This document shows positions 46,501 to 58,192 of a stretch of 58,196 bases of DNA, piece by piece. The notes beneath the pieces are model-generated. The model had not been told where the DNA came from. It did not search any database and was given only the letters and a program-made list of their open reading frames with translations. The stretch lies in assembly GCF_026151205.1 (NCBI RefSeq), contig NC_087072.1, forward strand, positions 24,323,603 to 24,381,798, read 5' to 3'. The position numbers and the translations under genes were made by a program. Source of the stretch: Bolinopsis microptera (Eukaryota; Ctenophora; Tentaculata; Lobata; Bolinopsidae). Position 1 is the stretch's first letter. Each line of letters opens with the position of its first letter.

Positions 46501-49500
46501 GCGAAAAGAAGATTATCATTTCTTTTTGAATGTTCTAAAAGAAATGTTTTTCCGAGTGTTTTGTTAGATATTTGGGAATTGGGTTCGATCCATTTTAAAA
46601 TGCAATATTAACGATATTATGAACCATTTTAGGGGGTAATTAGTATTTTGATATTTTAACCGTACTAAATCCACGGTTCGAACCCTTACGTGGATAGTGA
46701 CCACTAACTATACTCACAGCCGAAGGATCAGAAAATTAATCATCTTTCAGTGATAATAATTGTGGGTTACGCACGGGATATTATATTTGTGCTGAAAACT
46801 GCCATGAAGCAAGGAATGAACAATGGACATTTTGCCTTCATCACGCAGGAGTTCATTCAGGCAGATCTTAATAAAGAAGATAAAGATCTAATCCAGTAAG
46901 AATTATATAAATTATTCTCATTAATTTAATGAACAAAATATAACCCTAGATCATTCTAGATCTGAATAATTTTGTCTAAACTTCTGCTAGACATACGGGT
47001 AGTTGGTACTATTTATGGATCGTGGTTGAGGGTACCTTAAAATGTCTGTTAGGATGTATCATGCGCTCAGTACGATAAGAAGATAAACATAGCACTGTAC
47101 ACACCAAACATAATTGCTCCAATTTCAGGTCAATAGAGGGTGTTATCGACCTCGAACCTCTGCTGGACAAATCAGATAAAAACTATATTTCTTTTAGCGA
47201 GCGTGTCAGAAAAGTGGTGGATCAGAAGCAGTATCCTAAAACAGGGAAAGACGTGGTGGGTGTTATCATCATTTTATTGTATTTTTTATAAATTTTCTTG
47301 ATTATTTAACAGCTAATTAATGAATGTAATGAATTATGAATATGAACAAAATACATTCACTGCAATCGAATCTTCAATCTTGATCCTTTTTCTTACTGTT
47401 CTTAACCCTTTCTGCACTTCAGAGTATTTACATGACTGACAATTCATTTCTAGACTGACTGACTTTCGTGTCCCACAATATTGGGCTCATTCAGCATGTG
47501 TTGAAGCAAATGTAACCTACCTGCAACGGCATGTGGTGACCGTCCGATAGGTGTCAACTTAAACAGCGATTGTCATTTCTTTCTCCATCTTGAACTTTAA
47601 GCAAGTCCTTTGGATATGTTTAAACATTTTAACTTCCACGATAATATAGTGTGCTTCATGGTATGTACAGGAACGTTTATTATTAGTTGTGCTAATTTGG
47701 TCCGTAAAGTCAGACCATACAACTGCAGGGGGTATTTTAATTTGTAATATCCAGTGCTGAAACCTGGCCAGGTTCCTCTGGTCACTTTAACTGGTTAAGT
47801 AACTGGTGAAAATTATCAAATGTATTTTTAATTTAGTGCTGCATAATTCTTCTAGATAAGCCAACAAAATGCAATACCAATTGTCCAATTGGTTAAAATA
47901 TTCTAAAAATTATAACATGCTAGTCGCTGGCTTGGGGGTGTCATAGCTATTCAATTGAAAAATTTCGGATTTTGTCCTTGAGAGATCATTTGTTCGAGAA
48001 ATACCAAAAGTCGCCAGTAATGAGACCCCCAGACCAGAAATAGACAATAATGATAAAATAGAAAGTAGTACCAGAATCCCCCAGGCGAATCTAGTTGCAG
48101 CACAGATGTATGACGCAGTGATGCTCTATGCTAAGGCTCTGAAAACAGCAGTTGATAACAACCACGAAATTGAAGATGGAGAGAGACTGGTAGCCTCTAT
48201 GGCAAAATACGCTTGGACTGGTAAGAACTGTGCTCACTTCAATTGTAACAATCTCTTTTGGTAAAACTGCGTGAAACATATTTTGGACTAAAATAATGAC
48301 TTTGAATCATGGACCATGCTATGAATTTCAGCACCAGCAGATAACAATGTATCACACAGTCCGATTTTCAGGGATGTCTGGACAAATAAAAATAGATGTA
48401 ACTGGAGACAGGCTTGGAAACGTCCAAGTAATGAACATACAAAACGGCGATTTTAAACAGGTTTGTTTTCTTGAGTTGGAGTAACTGTTCGAATTTTTAA
48501 TTGAATTTCGCTTGAATGTAGAAATTGGGTTCTTACATTAAGAATCTGCTCAAATTAAGTATGCTCTATAAATTGGAAATTTAACAAGAATTGACGGAAC
48601 TGGGATATTTAGCATGAGCTATGAACTGTTATTTTATAAGGCTTCTATGGGCTTTTCATTAATTATTGTCCATAATATTATAATGCGGACCATTAACCCA
48701 TATCTTCCTTATTATATTTTTCGAAAGTTTCATTTTGTACAATGTATGTACGACCGCTCATTGGTCCTACATTGAAAGGCAGCAAGGCAGACCTGCAGCA
48801 AGCTTGCGACGTGTTGTTATTCCCTGCCTTTGATGTTATTAGTTATTTAGTAGCAGTAGCCAGTTTTCTTATTTTAAATAACTGGCCGCTAATGTTGCTG
48901 TCTTTTTTGTTAGCGACGTGATGATTAGTTTAATTTCTTTCCCAATGATGTGCTCTTTTGACAAAGTTTTGTCAATTATCACAAGGACTATTTCACAATA
49001 CTCATTTGGTCGATATCTAAGTTATCGCTTTATTAGAATAGAATCTCAATATTTACATTAATGATTAGAAGATTGACACACTATCTCTCTATGAAAAATT
49101 CCACTGTGCATTGTTAGGTGAGGGAGAAGGTATGGAAAATGCCAAAGCATTTAAAACTTACCAAGTATAATATTTCCATCAGCGACCAAGCAAACCTTGC
49201 TTGCATACCAGTTTGTGGCCTCAACCTCAGTAGTAAAACAAAGTATTTTTAGTAAAACAAAGTATTTTATTTATTAGCAGTGCAATCAATTCATATGATA
49301 TAATTATAAGAATATAATAGTATGTCACACCTATTTAACTGTTACGTTCGAGTAGTCGTGTCATGGCTAAATTTAACTAGGACCAGTGGTGTCGATTAAC
49401 ATTTTAAAAGGTGATTCTAAGTGACACAAATGGAAAATTTTAAGAAAAGACGGATCAAAACACAGATCCAAGGACAAGGAGACCCCACTGCAGGACCATA

Positions 49501-52500
49501 CATGCTATTGGCTTGTGCATGGCCCAAAAGGTTCCAGCTGTCCAGGAAACTGTACGTAGCTGGTCAACTAGTTTTAAAATCAGACTAGGCTTGATGAGTT
49601 CTGGGGTTTCTAGAGTAAGATTTGATGGTGCCAGGTTTGTTCAGGCGGACATGGAAATTATGCGAGGAATATATAGGTATATAAAAATCATATCAATATA
49701 AAAATAGATCCAAAAATAGATCCAAAGATTCACACGGCAGTCAGGGAACTTCCAGACAGGATGCTTTTAAAACAGGTATAATTAGCGCTTTTGTAATTAG
49801 TTGTATGCAAGGGATGGGATGCTGATTGACTAAGCTGGTTCAATGCCCCAGCTATTTAGGGGGAGCCACTCAATTTCACGCCCAGGTGTTGTCAATTGCT
49901 GGGTTTCAAGTAAGAGCTTTTTGATACGGCTCTTGATAATTGAGATGGGGGAGGAAAGGTCGGAAAATTTACTAGAGCCAGGGACCATGACATTGTTTTC
50001 ATTAGGAGTGCATTTGTCGAATATTTTATCAACCAAACTGTTCCATATAGTCGTACCTTTGAAGACAAAATTGTGTTTAGAAATTTCAAGTTTGTGTCGG
50101 GGGACCCGCATAGTTTGGCTACATGCTCTGGAACTTGTTTGGAATAAACTTGTCAGAGAGATAGGTTGATGCAGTTTCAAGATTTTAAACAGTTCAGTGG
50201 ATATATGTTGGGTGTACAGGTTGTGGATTGACATGATTTTCTCGGTATTGAATATTGGCTTAGTGTTTTCCAAAGCAAAGCTCCTTTTTGCGATGTGTTC
50301 ACTGTATGGTCTTGCACGTGCACATGTTTTATAATACTCTGCCCGGTCAAAGCTTGGTTTGCTTCCAAATAGAAGGCGTACACATCTTTTTTGGATGGAG
50401 AACAGTTTAGATAGTCTATGAGGTGTGACACCACCCCAGCTACTGATACAGTAGCTCATATGAGACTTGAATAAGGAGTCATACAGCTTATGGTACTCTG
50501 TTTCTGGAATAAACTTCATAATACGTTTAATTATAGCTATACTTGTAGTTAGTTTACTTTTTATGTTATCTAGTTGGGGTTCCCAGGATAGTTCATGGTC
50601 TATGATAACACCAGTCACAAACTGTACGCTCCTCGAGAGATAACAGATAGAGGTATTGGTATCCACAGTTGCAGAGAAATACTGTGATTCTCGGAGTAAC
50701 AGTGTAGCACAAGCCTTGAAATCAGCTGCTCCGTACGCGCCGTATGAGTTAATCTTTGATTTGACTCCTCCTTTCCAGCAGACTGATCTAGGCAGTGTTG
50801 TGGGCAAGATTTGGTCCGGTGGAAAGAGTAGAAGGAATGTCGTGAGCAAATATATGCTTTTCATAATTGAGAATCATGAAAACGGGCGAGTGAAAAGTAA
50901 AAATTGAGCAGAAACAAAATCCTGAATTTCAGTACAAAATTAGGCTCTTGAGATCGCAGCGTTGTATAAATTCTTTAATCTACAAAAGTTACTGCCTGTT
51001 TACCGGACATACCCTAACTAAATTATTGCATATTTTAGCGGGGCCAATCAGTTTAATTGATCGTTTGAGCGTTATCATGCCTTGATATCTGTCACAGGAT
51101 AGCTTCTGTAACTATCTCTAACCCAGTTAGCGACTGTCGTAAAAGTGAACGGTCATTAGAACGCATGGTTACCATGGTTACGAAGCAATGTCACCCCCTC
51201 ATGTCTATCAGTATAACAAATCAGTACAGGCTCATTTGATAATAAATATTCGTTTAGTCATTAATTAACGATTAAACGTGGTCTAATCAAACACCCCTGT
51301 TCACCAACTCACTAAAATTTCTACACTCCCATTCTCCCAGGTGGGCACATGGTGGATGGATAGACACCTGAACGAGTCTCTAACGCTAAGTGCTGATAAC
51401 ATAATCTGGCCAGGAGCTCCCGAAGAAGCGCCCGCAGCGTGTGGGAGACAGTACGAGCTGTGTGAAACCTACTCAGGTCGGTCCACCTCCCACTGACCCT
51501 CAATTTGTACAGTTTCACTTCCCCCCTGTATATGTCAGTTAACATACCCCTTATTGTAGACGCAGCCGCCAGAATAACCATGATCACACTCGCTACTTGG
51601 ACATTTATATCTGTGTTTATAATAAAGCTGTGCTACTATAACAAGGCCAGCACCAGACAAGAGTAAGTTCACCTTTTTCTCCATGGTCTGGCGTGCTTCA
51701 TACTTTATTTTGGGTTCTGCCACTTGAGTGCGTCTGGGACTTCATTTGATGTGTGTGAAAAATTTAGGTCCTTTTTGGTGTTCAGGTGTATTGTTCGGAC
51801 TTTCTAGTCCACTCATGTCTCATTCAGGTTTCTTTTACTACTCTCACCTTTAGTTATTTGTAGCATTTCATAAAAATTTAAAGTAAGCTCGTGTGCATTG
51901 GTAGTCGAAGTTCTGTTGTTTGTACTGCATTGAACATTCTTATTTGTTTACGTTCACCCACTTCGGAAGCACTGGTGTTGCAGCATTTTAAAGTTTGAAG
52001 TTTGAACCTTACTGGTTTAGTATGGGACCAGCCATATTTTATTCAAGGCCTAGTTGAAAGTAAAGTATTGATATTTGATCAATGATCATGTCATTGGATC
52101 TATGAGCCCTGAGTTATTAAAGCAAGTTTATTGCTACATGTAGCAAGAGCAAGTATTTTACAGCTAACTGTAAGATGTCAGTATTGGTTGAGCTGCGCTT
52201 TGTATCTTCACACAATCTTTGTAGTCCGGAAGACTATGCCAGCAGTTGCATGGAACGCTGCTTGGTTGGTTGTGGATGTGCAGCTAATGAAAACTCCAAT
52301 CAAGTAAGATTCTGCGAGTAATCTCCTGATTTCATGTCATCCTGTGGTTGTGCTCATTCATGTTCAATATTTCATCATTTATTTTGAGTGTCGTAGCGGT
52401 ACAATTACTTTCGTCTTCTTGCAGTCTCGTTGTAAAGTTGTCATGAGAGCAACATCCTTGAGTTCAGCAACTTTTTATCGTCTTCAGAGAGTAAATGGTT

Positions 52501-53044
52501 GTAACATTTAAATGCTAAATGCTTGTCTCATTATTACTTTTCTATAATCAACTAAAAGGTGACCACACACTTAGGATTAGATAACCTAGTTGTCGCCATG
52601 ATCTCCGTTTGGCACCATGTCAAATCAAGAGCCGACATCTCCATTTTAAGTACTTCTTTTTACAAGACACAGGCACCGTTATCTCATACTGGTTGCACAA
52701 TGGATCCGTCAAGTATAATACACTGGCCCCTTATACCGTTATATTACCATGACGACGTTATATTATAATTATATAAATGAACCGACATTTTGTGAACTAA
52801 ACGATTTTCTCTTAAAATGAAAGCCCTTTTTCAACTCGTTTTTCAATCTTCAACAAATATTATTTTCAATGCTTCACTGTTGTCAGTGTTGTTACTGCTT
52901 CACTGTTTTCAGTGTTGTCAATGTTGTGACTTTTCTTTTATTTCAGACGCGATAGCAAAGATCACTCTTATGGCCCTCGTATGCGCTGCATTCCTCTTTG
53001 GACTATCAATTCGACTTTACCTCTATAATAGAACTAACAAATAG
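43532..53044 (+). CDS. ANF-receptor-domain single-pass receptor (natriuretic receptor-like, no cyclase)
   Basis: Exons with matching phases: 43532-43568 (signal peptide MSYILTLPFLIIG), 44997-45145, 45300-45469, 45712-45864, 46005-46103, 46266-46480, 46751-46895, 47129-47255, 47983-48220, 48372-48460, 51341-51476. Then there is either 51560-51662, 52225-52303, 52425-52490, 52559-52768 (671 residues) or 52947-53044 (551 residues). The extracellular part fits the type I periplasmic-binding fold of natriuretic receptors: NLAAARLAIEDIN, YHFDMLFKDDGCD, AVIGISCSVVCELAGYLCSS, WNIPVVSHS, FNWIKVGLMV, NLVAAQMYDAVMLYAKAL, GMSGQIKIDVTGDR and NIIWPGAPEEAPAACG. One transmembrane helix follows. No kinase-homology or guanylate cyclase domain is found before the stop codons, so the layout resembles the clearance receptor NPR-C. 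The signal-peptide exon and the terminal exons are the least certain. Confidence 0.87.
43827..43880. repeat. Short array of GTGGTCAC words
   Basis: Several GTGGTCAC or TGGTCAC words spaced about 10 bases, with GTGACC inversions at the left end. Lies in the first receptor intron. Might be simple repeat drift or a regulatory cluster. Confidence 0.6.
43981..44101. mobile_element. 121-bp MITE of the CCTTACTCGGG family
   Basis: Perfect inverted ends CCTTACTCGGGAATATTA (43981 and 44101), TA on both sides, no coding capacity. Shares internal words with the composite element at 33701-34882. In the first receptor intron. Confidence 0.92.
45620..45747 (+). repeat. 64-bp tandem duplication across a 3' splice site
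   Basis: Two 64-base copies (45620-45683 and 45684-45747) each contain CCCTGCTGTTTTTCAG and the first bases of the exon (GAAGATTC). They differ at two visible positions (CACGC/CGCGC and ATTGTG/ATCGTG). The downstream acceptor (exon start 45712) keeps the frame. Using the upstream one (45648) adds 64 bases, shifts the frame and soon meets a stop. Confidence 0.95.
49400..49829. other. Unassigned intron segment
   Basis: Lies in the 2.9-kb receptor intron (48461-51340). A plus-strand frame at 49513-49701 and short repeats of AATAGATCCAAA near 49710 suggest an old insertion, but I cannot name a family. Confidence 0.3.
49830..50864 (-). CDS. Signal-peptide ORF fused to LINE reverse-transcriptase C-terminus
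   Basis: One uninterrupted 344-codon frame. Residues 1 to about 22 form a signal peptide (MKSIYLLTTFLLLFPPDQI). Residues about 26-80 carry cysteines spaced somewhat like an apple/PAN fold (VCWKGG ... FKACATLLL ... TSICYLSRS), a weak resemblance. From about residue 82 the protein is typical of the C-terminal part of jockey/CR1-like reverse transcriptases: FVTGVIIDHELSWEPQ, IIKRIMKFIPETEYHKLYDS, MSYCISSWGG and SIQKRCVRLLFG. It runs to the end with no catalytic palm. The simplest reading is a 5'-truncated LINE inserted into the first exon of a small secreted-protein gene, leaving an open chimeric frame. Nested antisense in a receptor intron. Expression is unknown, and the junction may be fortuitous. 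Confidence 0.6.
   Translation of the reverse strand: MKSIYLLTTFLLLFPPDQILPTTLPRSVCWKGGVKSKINSYGAYGAADFKACATLLLRESQYFSATVDTNTSICYLSRSVQFVTGVIIDHELSWEPQLDNIKSKLTTSIAIIKRIMKFIPETEYHKLYDSLFKSHMSYCISSWGGVTPHRLSKLFSIQKRCVRLLFGSKPSFDRAEYYKTCARARPYSEHIAKRSFALENTKPIFNTEKIMSIHNLYTQHISTELFKILKLHQPISLTSLFQTSSRACSQTMRVPRHKLEISKHNFVFKGTTIWNSLVDKIFDKCTPNENNVMVPGSSKFSDLSSPISIIKSRIKKLLLETQQLTTPGREIEWLPLNSWGIEPA
51560..52768 (+). other. Receptor alternative 3' end A: TM exon plus cysteine-rich tail
   Basis: The exon at 51560-51662 encodes DAAARITMITLATWTF and a membrane helix, then KLCYYNKASTRQ. Three further exons (52225-52303, 52425-52490, 52559-52768) stay in frame and add CMERCLVGCGC and a mixed tail of about 110 residues ending at a TAA. 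Cytoplasmic by topology; the clustered cysteines could be acylated (inference). Confidence 0.6.
52947..53044 (+). other. Receptor alternative 3' end B: second TM exon with stop
   Basis: Acceptor TTTCAG, then codons for DAIAKITLMALVCAAFLFGL and a short basic tail RLYLYNRTNK before TAG. It has the same phase, same first residues (DA) and same layout as the exon at 51560, so it looks like a duplicated, mutually exclusive terminal exon. Confidence 0.7.
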
Positions 53045-54010
53045 AATCTTTTACTGGGTTGCAACAGTTTGTTTTTACGATATGAATAAAATGATTGTTT
53101 ACGTCACCGATAGAGTTCGTTTTTATTCATTTTTACGCACAGAACTCGACCAAGCATTATGGTCGAAGATCATGTATGAATTTGTTAACATAACGTTTGG
53201 AAATGCATGATGTGATAATTTTAAAAAGTCGTGCAGTGACACATTTTTGATATTTGTTAATTTGAATCATTATTGATGTTATTTATCACGTTAAGTAATA
53301 TTTTGTGTAACTTTGGATATAAGCTTGGTGATTTTCGCACTTAACGTTAGAAACGATAGTTTATGGGTAAAACTAAGCTCAAATATATTTAGTCTATGAA
53401 ATAATGATGTTTTTAATCAATTCAGTATGTGACTCAAAACTTTTTGACTTCATCGAAAACGACCGATTTCATCAATTAAATCATTATCAATTATTATCAT
53501 AAAATTAGGTGTTTTTTGCATGCATACCGTGAACGTAAAAAAACAAGAATTTGCTCCAATGTTATAAATCGAGTAGTAGTCTGTGTAAAATGATAAGCGC
53601 AGAGAAGAGGCAATAGAATTATAGAAATCTTTTGACAATCAATATCATTCATCTTGCTCAATTTGGTATTAAAGTGCAGTGTGAATGATACAAAACCTAC
53701 TGGAATGGGAAATTTCATCAAAGTAATGGAATCAATAAATACAGCCTTATTAATCATAATCCGTATTCACAATTCAACTACAGTTTTTTATGTATTATAG
53801 AGGGTGTTACTGTTAACTGTAATTAAATGCAGTTATACAGATCAGTTGACCACACATAGAAACGTCACTATACGGTAGATCGCATACTCGTCATAGAAAT
53901 CATCAAGTCACAACTTCAGATTGTAATCTCACTGTTTGACAATAATTTTGCAGCACTTGAGGCCCCAGAACCTCGTGTTCCTCCAGATAGAAGCTGCTCC
54001 GTACCCCTCC
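53045..54010. other. Intergenic region between convergent genes
   Basis: AT-rich; short frames only (for example minus strand 53450-53638). Would contain the 3' untranslated regions of the receptor and the collagen-tailed matrixin. No repeat recognised. Confidence 0.5.
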
Positions 54011-57000
54011 CTACACTGGACAGTGGGGAATAACACTGCTACTCCCGTAACAATGGCCCAGCGTTAATCCACAGCTCTCCGGTTTACAATCCTGTTCTCC
54101 GGGCACTCCAGCAGAACCATCATCTCCTTCTATTCCCTGATCACCCTTCAGTCCGGATTCTCCTGAAAGTCCAGGAGCTCCTTCACTACCCTCTCTACCC
54201 TTCTCTCCTTGTGGTCCTTGTGGTCCTTGCTCGCCAGAGTCTCCAGTTGCTCCAGCCTCCCCGTTAGCACCATTCTCACCTGTTGCTCCTTCAAACAAAC
54301 AGATATCCAATGAACAGAAGTCGTTATTTCCTTGAGCCCCTTTATCTCCAGTCGCTCCTTCTTCTCCTTTTTCTCCTTCCTCTCCTTGTGGTCCCTTTTC
54401 TCCTGAGATTATAAGCAATAACCTTTTAGTTTTTATTTATGTTTCAATGAGTTTCGTTCCGGATCCCCGAAACCAGGAAACACATCGTTATACTTTCTAA
54501 TAATATTCTGTAAACAAGTCACCTTACTTCTGTAGGCTCGCAAACAGAGTGTACTAGAAAATGAACAGAATGTATTACTATTAGAATGAACAGAATGTAC
54601 TAGAATGAACAGTCTATTGGAATCACACTTAATAATCTGCTAGCAATGGTTCTGTTAAGAGTTCGTATGTTTTATATTCGTAGAACACGTTTTAACGTTA
54701 TTAACCCACCTTTGGGACTTGTGTCGGAGTCAATAAAGTTCTTTTGACCACTTAATTAATTATGTGGGTGTTACGGTTAATATCCTGTTCCCTAGCAAGA
54801 TGGTGATGAAACTAAGATTCAGTTTTCAAAATAGTAAGTTAAAGAATGTTTAGTTATTCTTAAACTTTGATTGCACTTTGAACGCTGTTAGGAGGTGTCG
54901 TGCAGGAATGTGTTTTGTCCTTACCTGGGGCCTCCAAAGTCTTTAAACGACTAGGAACACCTGGAGAAGTTATGTTAATTTTTTCTCAAGTAAAAACATC
55001 AAAGTTTAATGAAGATTTTACATTGAGCACGACAAGACAGCAATATAATCATAATAATAAAATTTAGACTTCTTACCAAAAAGAGATACCGCTGCGTCTA
55101 TGTCGTCTTTATGGAAGTTGATATCTTCTTGGTACCCTGGAAGATATTTCAAACGTCAGGTCGTCAAACAATTATTTTATTTCTGGTTAACACTTTAGTG
55201 TTTAGGGCCGCAAATTGTTATTTGGTTATTTGTGTACTGGTTTTCCCTTTAAAGGACACTGTATGAGTTCTTCACAGTAGTATTCACACTACATACGGCA
55301 ATATCGCAGCACTATTTTTTAAATCATGCACAACGATGCATAAAATTCAAAGTAAATAGCTAGTTGCTTGACAGGTAGTGTTACCAAGATTTCAAAAACA
55401 ATATGCTGTACAATGGCTCACCAAATTCAAATTTTAATTGACGCTCTCGTAACATTATCTAACTAATTCATAAGATTTCGAAATCTGAGTTAAGTGATGA
55501 TGGTACCTCTGTAGTAAGGGTACATGACAGCTCCGTAGACGTCGGAGTGTTTGATTCCCAGTACGTGACCGAACGTATGTGTGGCTACGTAATAGAGGTT
55601 GACACCGGAATCTTCATTCGCTGTGAACTGCTCGTCTTCATCAAAATGGATCTGGAAAAAGAGTAGTTTAATAAAAACAAAAAACCTGCAACTTGGGGGT
55701 GTGCAGTTGTGGATTTAGAAATAATTCCTTCCTTTCGAATTAGTTCAAAGTGTTAAGCATAATTTGGATTCTGCTACAGCAAAAACTCCGTTGCTAAAGT
55801 AGGTTGTGTACTTTTAGTAGCAGTTTGATTAATTATTTAATATATTATAACAACGCTAGATTATCGTGCTGCTTGATTATCTCATACTAATTCTAAAAAA
55901 AATGTAGCAGCAAAATCATAATAATGATTATTCTGATCCATTAAAATAACTCACTTTTCCCTCTCTGGGGTAGAAGCCGTGTGCTAACACTCCCCCCGGT
56001 CCGTAGAATGGGTGATCATCACCATGGTCACCACTTTTAAAGCCTATTCGAATATCTGCTTCCTCTTCATTCTCCGTCTGGGAGATTTAGTTTATTTAGA
56101 GTTCATAGACATAACTTCCCCCTCCTTGTCAGAATATTGTTGAAAATCAGTAACTTCATTTTGAAGCTAATTCTATGTAATCTGCACTTCAAATTGTACT
56201 TAATCCTACCTCCTCAAAATTGACATTGGCTACTTCTTTCCATTCATTCAGCGCCCTCTCAATTTCTTTTCTTTGCACGTCCTGGGACAAGTCCTCAGTG
56301 TATCCTTGGTAAAAGAACCTGTGAAAGGCAAATCGTGGTAATCATAATAACGTAATGAACCTGATTTACTGATGAACCATTTACTGTGTAAAACTGAGAA
56401 TATAGTGTGCAGTAAAACCTTTCCATCGTTATTATCACTTACTTAAAATCGCTAGTTCGCCATGATTTACGGCTTACTTTCCATCTCTTTTCTCTACTTA
56501 GTGATCTCCTTCTTCTGTCTAAAATTTCGCTTTTCTCGTCGGCAAGACACTCAGGCGTTTCTAAACATATTTTCAAATTACAAAAGAAAAAGCCAAAATT
56601 AGAAAAAGATTTTAATAATTTACCACTTACCCGTGTTCGTATTGAGTGTAGTGTAATTCGACATCATATTCATAGATACTACTACTAGATAGTATACTCA
56701 ATACTACTTCAAATGTACTTCAAACCGGTGTGGTGTGTACGGCTGTTAATGGTTAAATCATGAATATTAAATCTGAAATACTGACCACACCGCACGTCTG
56801 GGTTCCCACACCTTTCTTTCTTCATTTGGTCGCGGGTCTCTCTGGTTAGAGTTCCTGTTGGCTCTAAATTGTTAAACAGCTGGAACTCTTTCACTGCCTC
56901 CGTCACAGCGCACGGTGGTATCTTAGAAGGGACAGGTTTCAGTGTGTTCAGTAGGTATAACCTGGCTTAATTATAATATAAACTGTAGCAACAGAGAGGC

Positions 57001-58060
57001 TGAAATCCAGAAAACATGAAGCTTCAGAGAAAATTGTTGATAGTTTTTAGTTTATTTTTAGTCCCCAGACTTTTCGCGTAACTCACTGTTCCGTTATAGT
57101 TATCTAGCTTGTTGGGTGACATGTTGAGAACTTTTCCAAAGAATCCGAACGACTTTAAATACCCCTGACATAAAATATACGTTCAGTAATAAACTGCTTA
57201 GCTAAGAAAAGTTTAGCTAAGAAAGTAATATGTCACAAGAAAGTTAAGGTCAAAGTTATGAAGTTCTAGTCTGTACTAGTCCAACAAATGAGACTCACCA
57301 CAACAGTCTTTGTTTCTCCGTACACCTTAGTTATAATCGGAATCAGAGGTCCGTAAACTGGCTTAGTCACACCCACTTCCCCTACTTCAAAGTTATCATC
57401 ATTTGGATCTTGTACCAGCCGACCCAACATCTTTCGAAGGAAAGAGTCCTCTGAAAAAAATTATCAGGTTTACCATGCGAGTGGAAGAAGGAGTCCGCTG
57501 GAAACCAGATTTACTTAGTCTTAGCAGTGGAGGAAAAAGAGTGAAGACCGTTATTCAGAATTTAAAATATTGACTAAGTAGAAAAGATTAGGACTGAGCT
57601 GCGAACCACCCGATTATAATTATTCCGAAAACAGTTCAAACATACTCATCGATAGCTACAATGTACAATAGTAACCCCTTACTTTTCTTGAATTGACGTC
57701 TAATAGCCAGTTTAAGCAAAGGGCGTAGTCTTGGAGATTGTTGAAATTTTTGTATCCATTCATCTATCTTATTCTGAGCTGTTGGTTCTAAAAAATAACT
57801 AATTAGAAGTCAGAAGTTGACAAGAAACAAGAGTGAATTTATTCTGAGATCTCCACTAAAACATGACGTACAGAAACATATATTTATAATATGATATAAC
57901 GGTGTAAGAAAACAGTCAAAATTGCATTGTGAACTAATTGTTACAAGCGTTAACTTACCAACGTCCTCGTCCTCGACTTCTTTGGGCGTAACATCACACA
58001 CTGCGGAAACTGAAAGGTGAACGTACCTAATATTAGTGATAAAACTGTCCCGATTAACAT
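54011..58060 (-). CDS. Collagen-tailed matrix metalloproteinase with altered active site
   Basis: Thirteen exons join in frame to 509 residues: 58060-58027, 58000-57959, 57787-57683, 57450-57299, 57164-57087, 56921-56786, 56560-56443, 56318-56210, 56077-55955, 55651-55507, 55136-55077, 54960-54925, 54402-54011. Layout: signal peptide ([12 protein letters not shown]); long propeptide with GYLKSFGF and cysteine switch ERCGNPDV (Cys about 175); furin-like site [11 protein letters not shown] (about 198-208); catalytic domain with [42 protein letters not shown] and Met-turn AVMYPYY. The zinc histidines (about 324, 328, 334) are present, but the catalytic Glu is Thr325, so peptidase activity is not expected. 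In place of a hemopexin domain the last exon encodes 9 plus 22 Gly-X-Y triplets split by a segment with two cysteines, then a four-cysteine end. Secreted or matrix-bound by inference. Confidence 0.92.
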
Positions 58061-58186
58061 AACACTGCACATAAGAGTAAGATATTAACACTGCAGATAA
58101 TTTTGGAGAATTTGAATTTAGCAATAACACTGTTGGATTCCTTCTTCGAAGGGTTTTCTTGATTGTTGTAGTGTGTAGACAACTGA

Positions 58187-58192
58187 TTTATA
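58187..58192 (-). promoter_or_regulatory. Possible TATA box of the collagen-tailed matrixin gene
   Basis: TATAAA on the minus strand, about 127 bases upstream of the ATG at 58060. Plausible distance; no transcript support. Confidence 0.4.

Noticed and set aside
48330-48371. Receptor exon starting at CAG 48332
   Set aside because: In phase with the previous exon it reads out of the receptor frame and ends in a stop; the acceptor at 48371 restores GMSGQIKIDVTGDR.
56922-56945. Earlier acceptor (GCCAG near 56951) for the cysteine-switch exon
   Set aside because: It breaks the phase with the preceding exon and gives a stop; the acceptor TTCTAAG at 56922 follows a better pyrimidine tract and keeps the frame.
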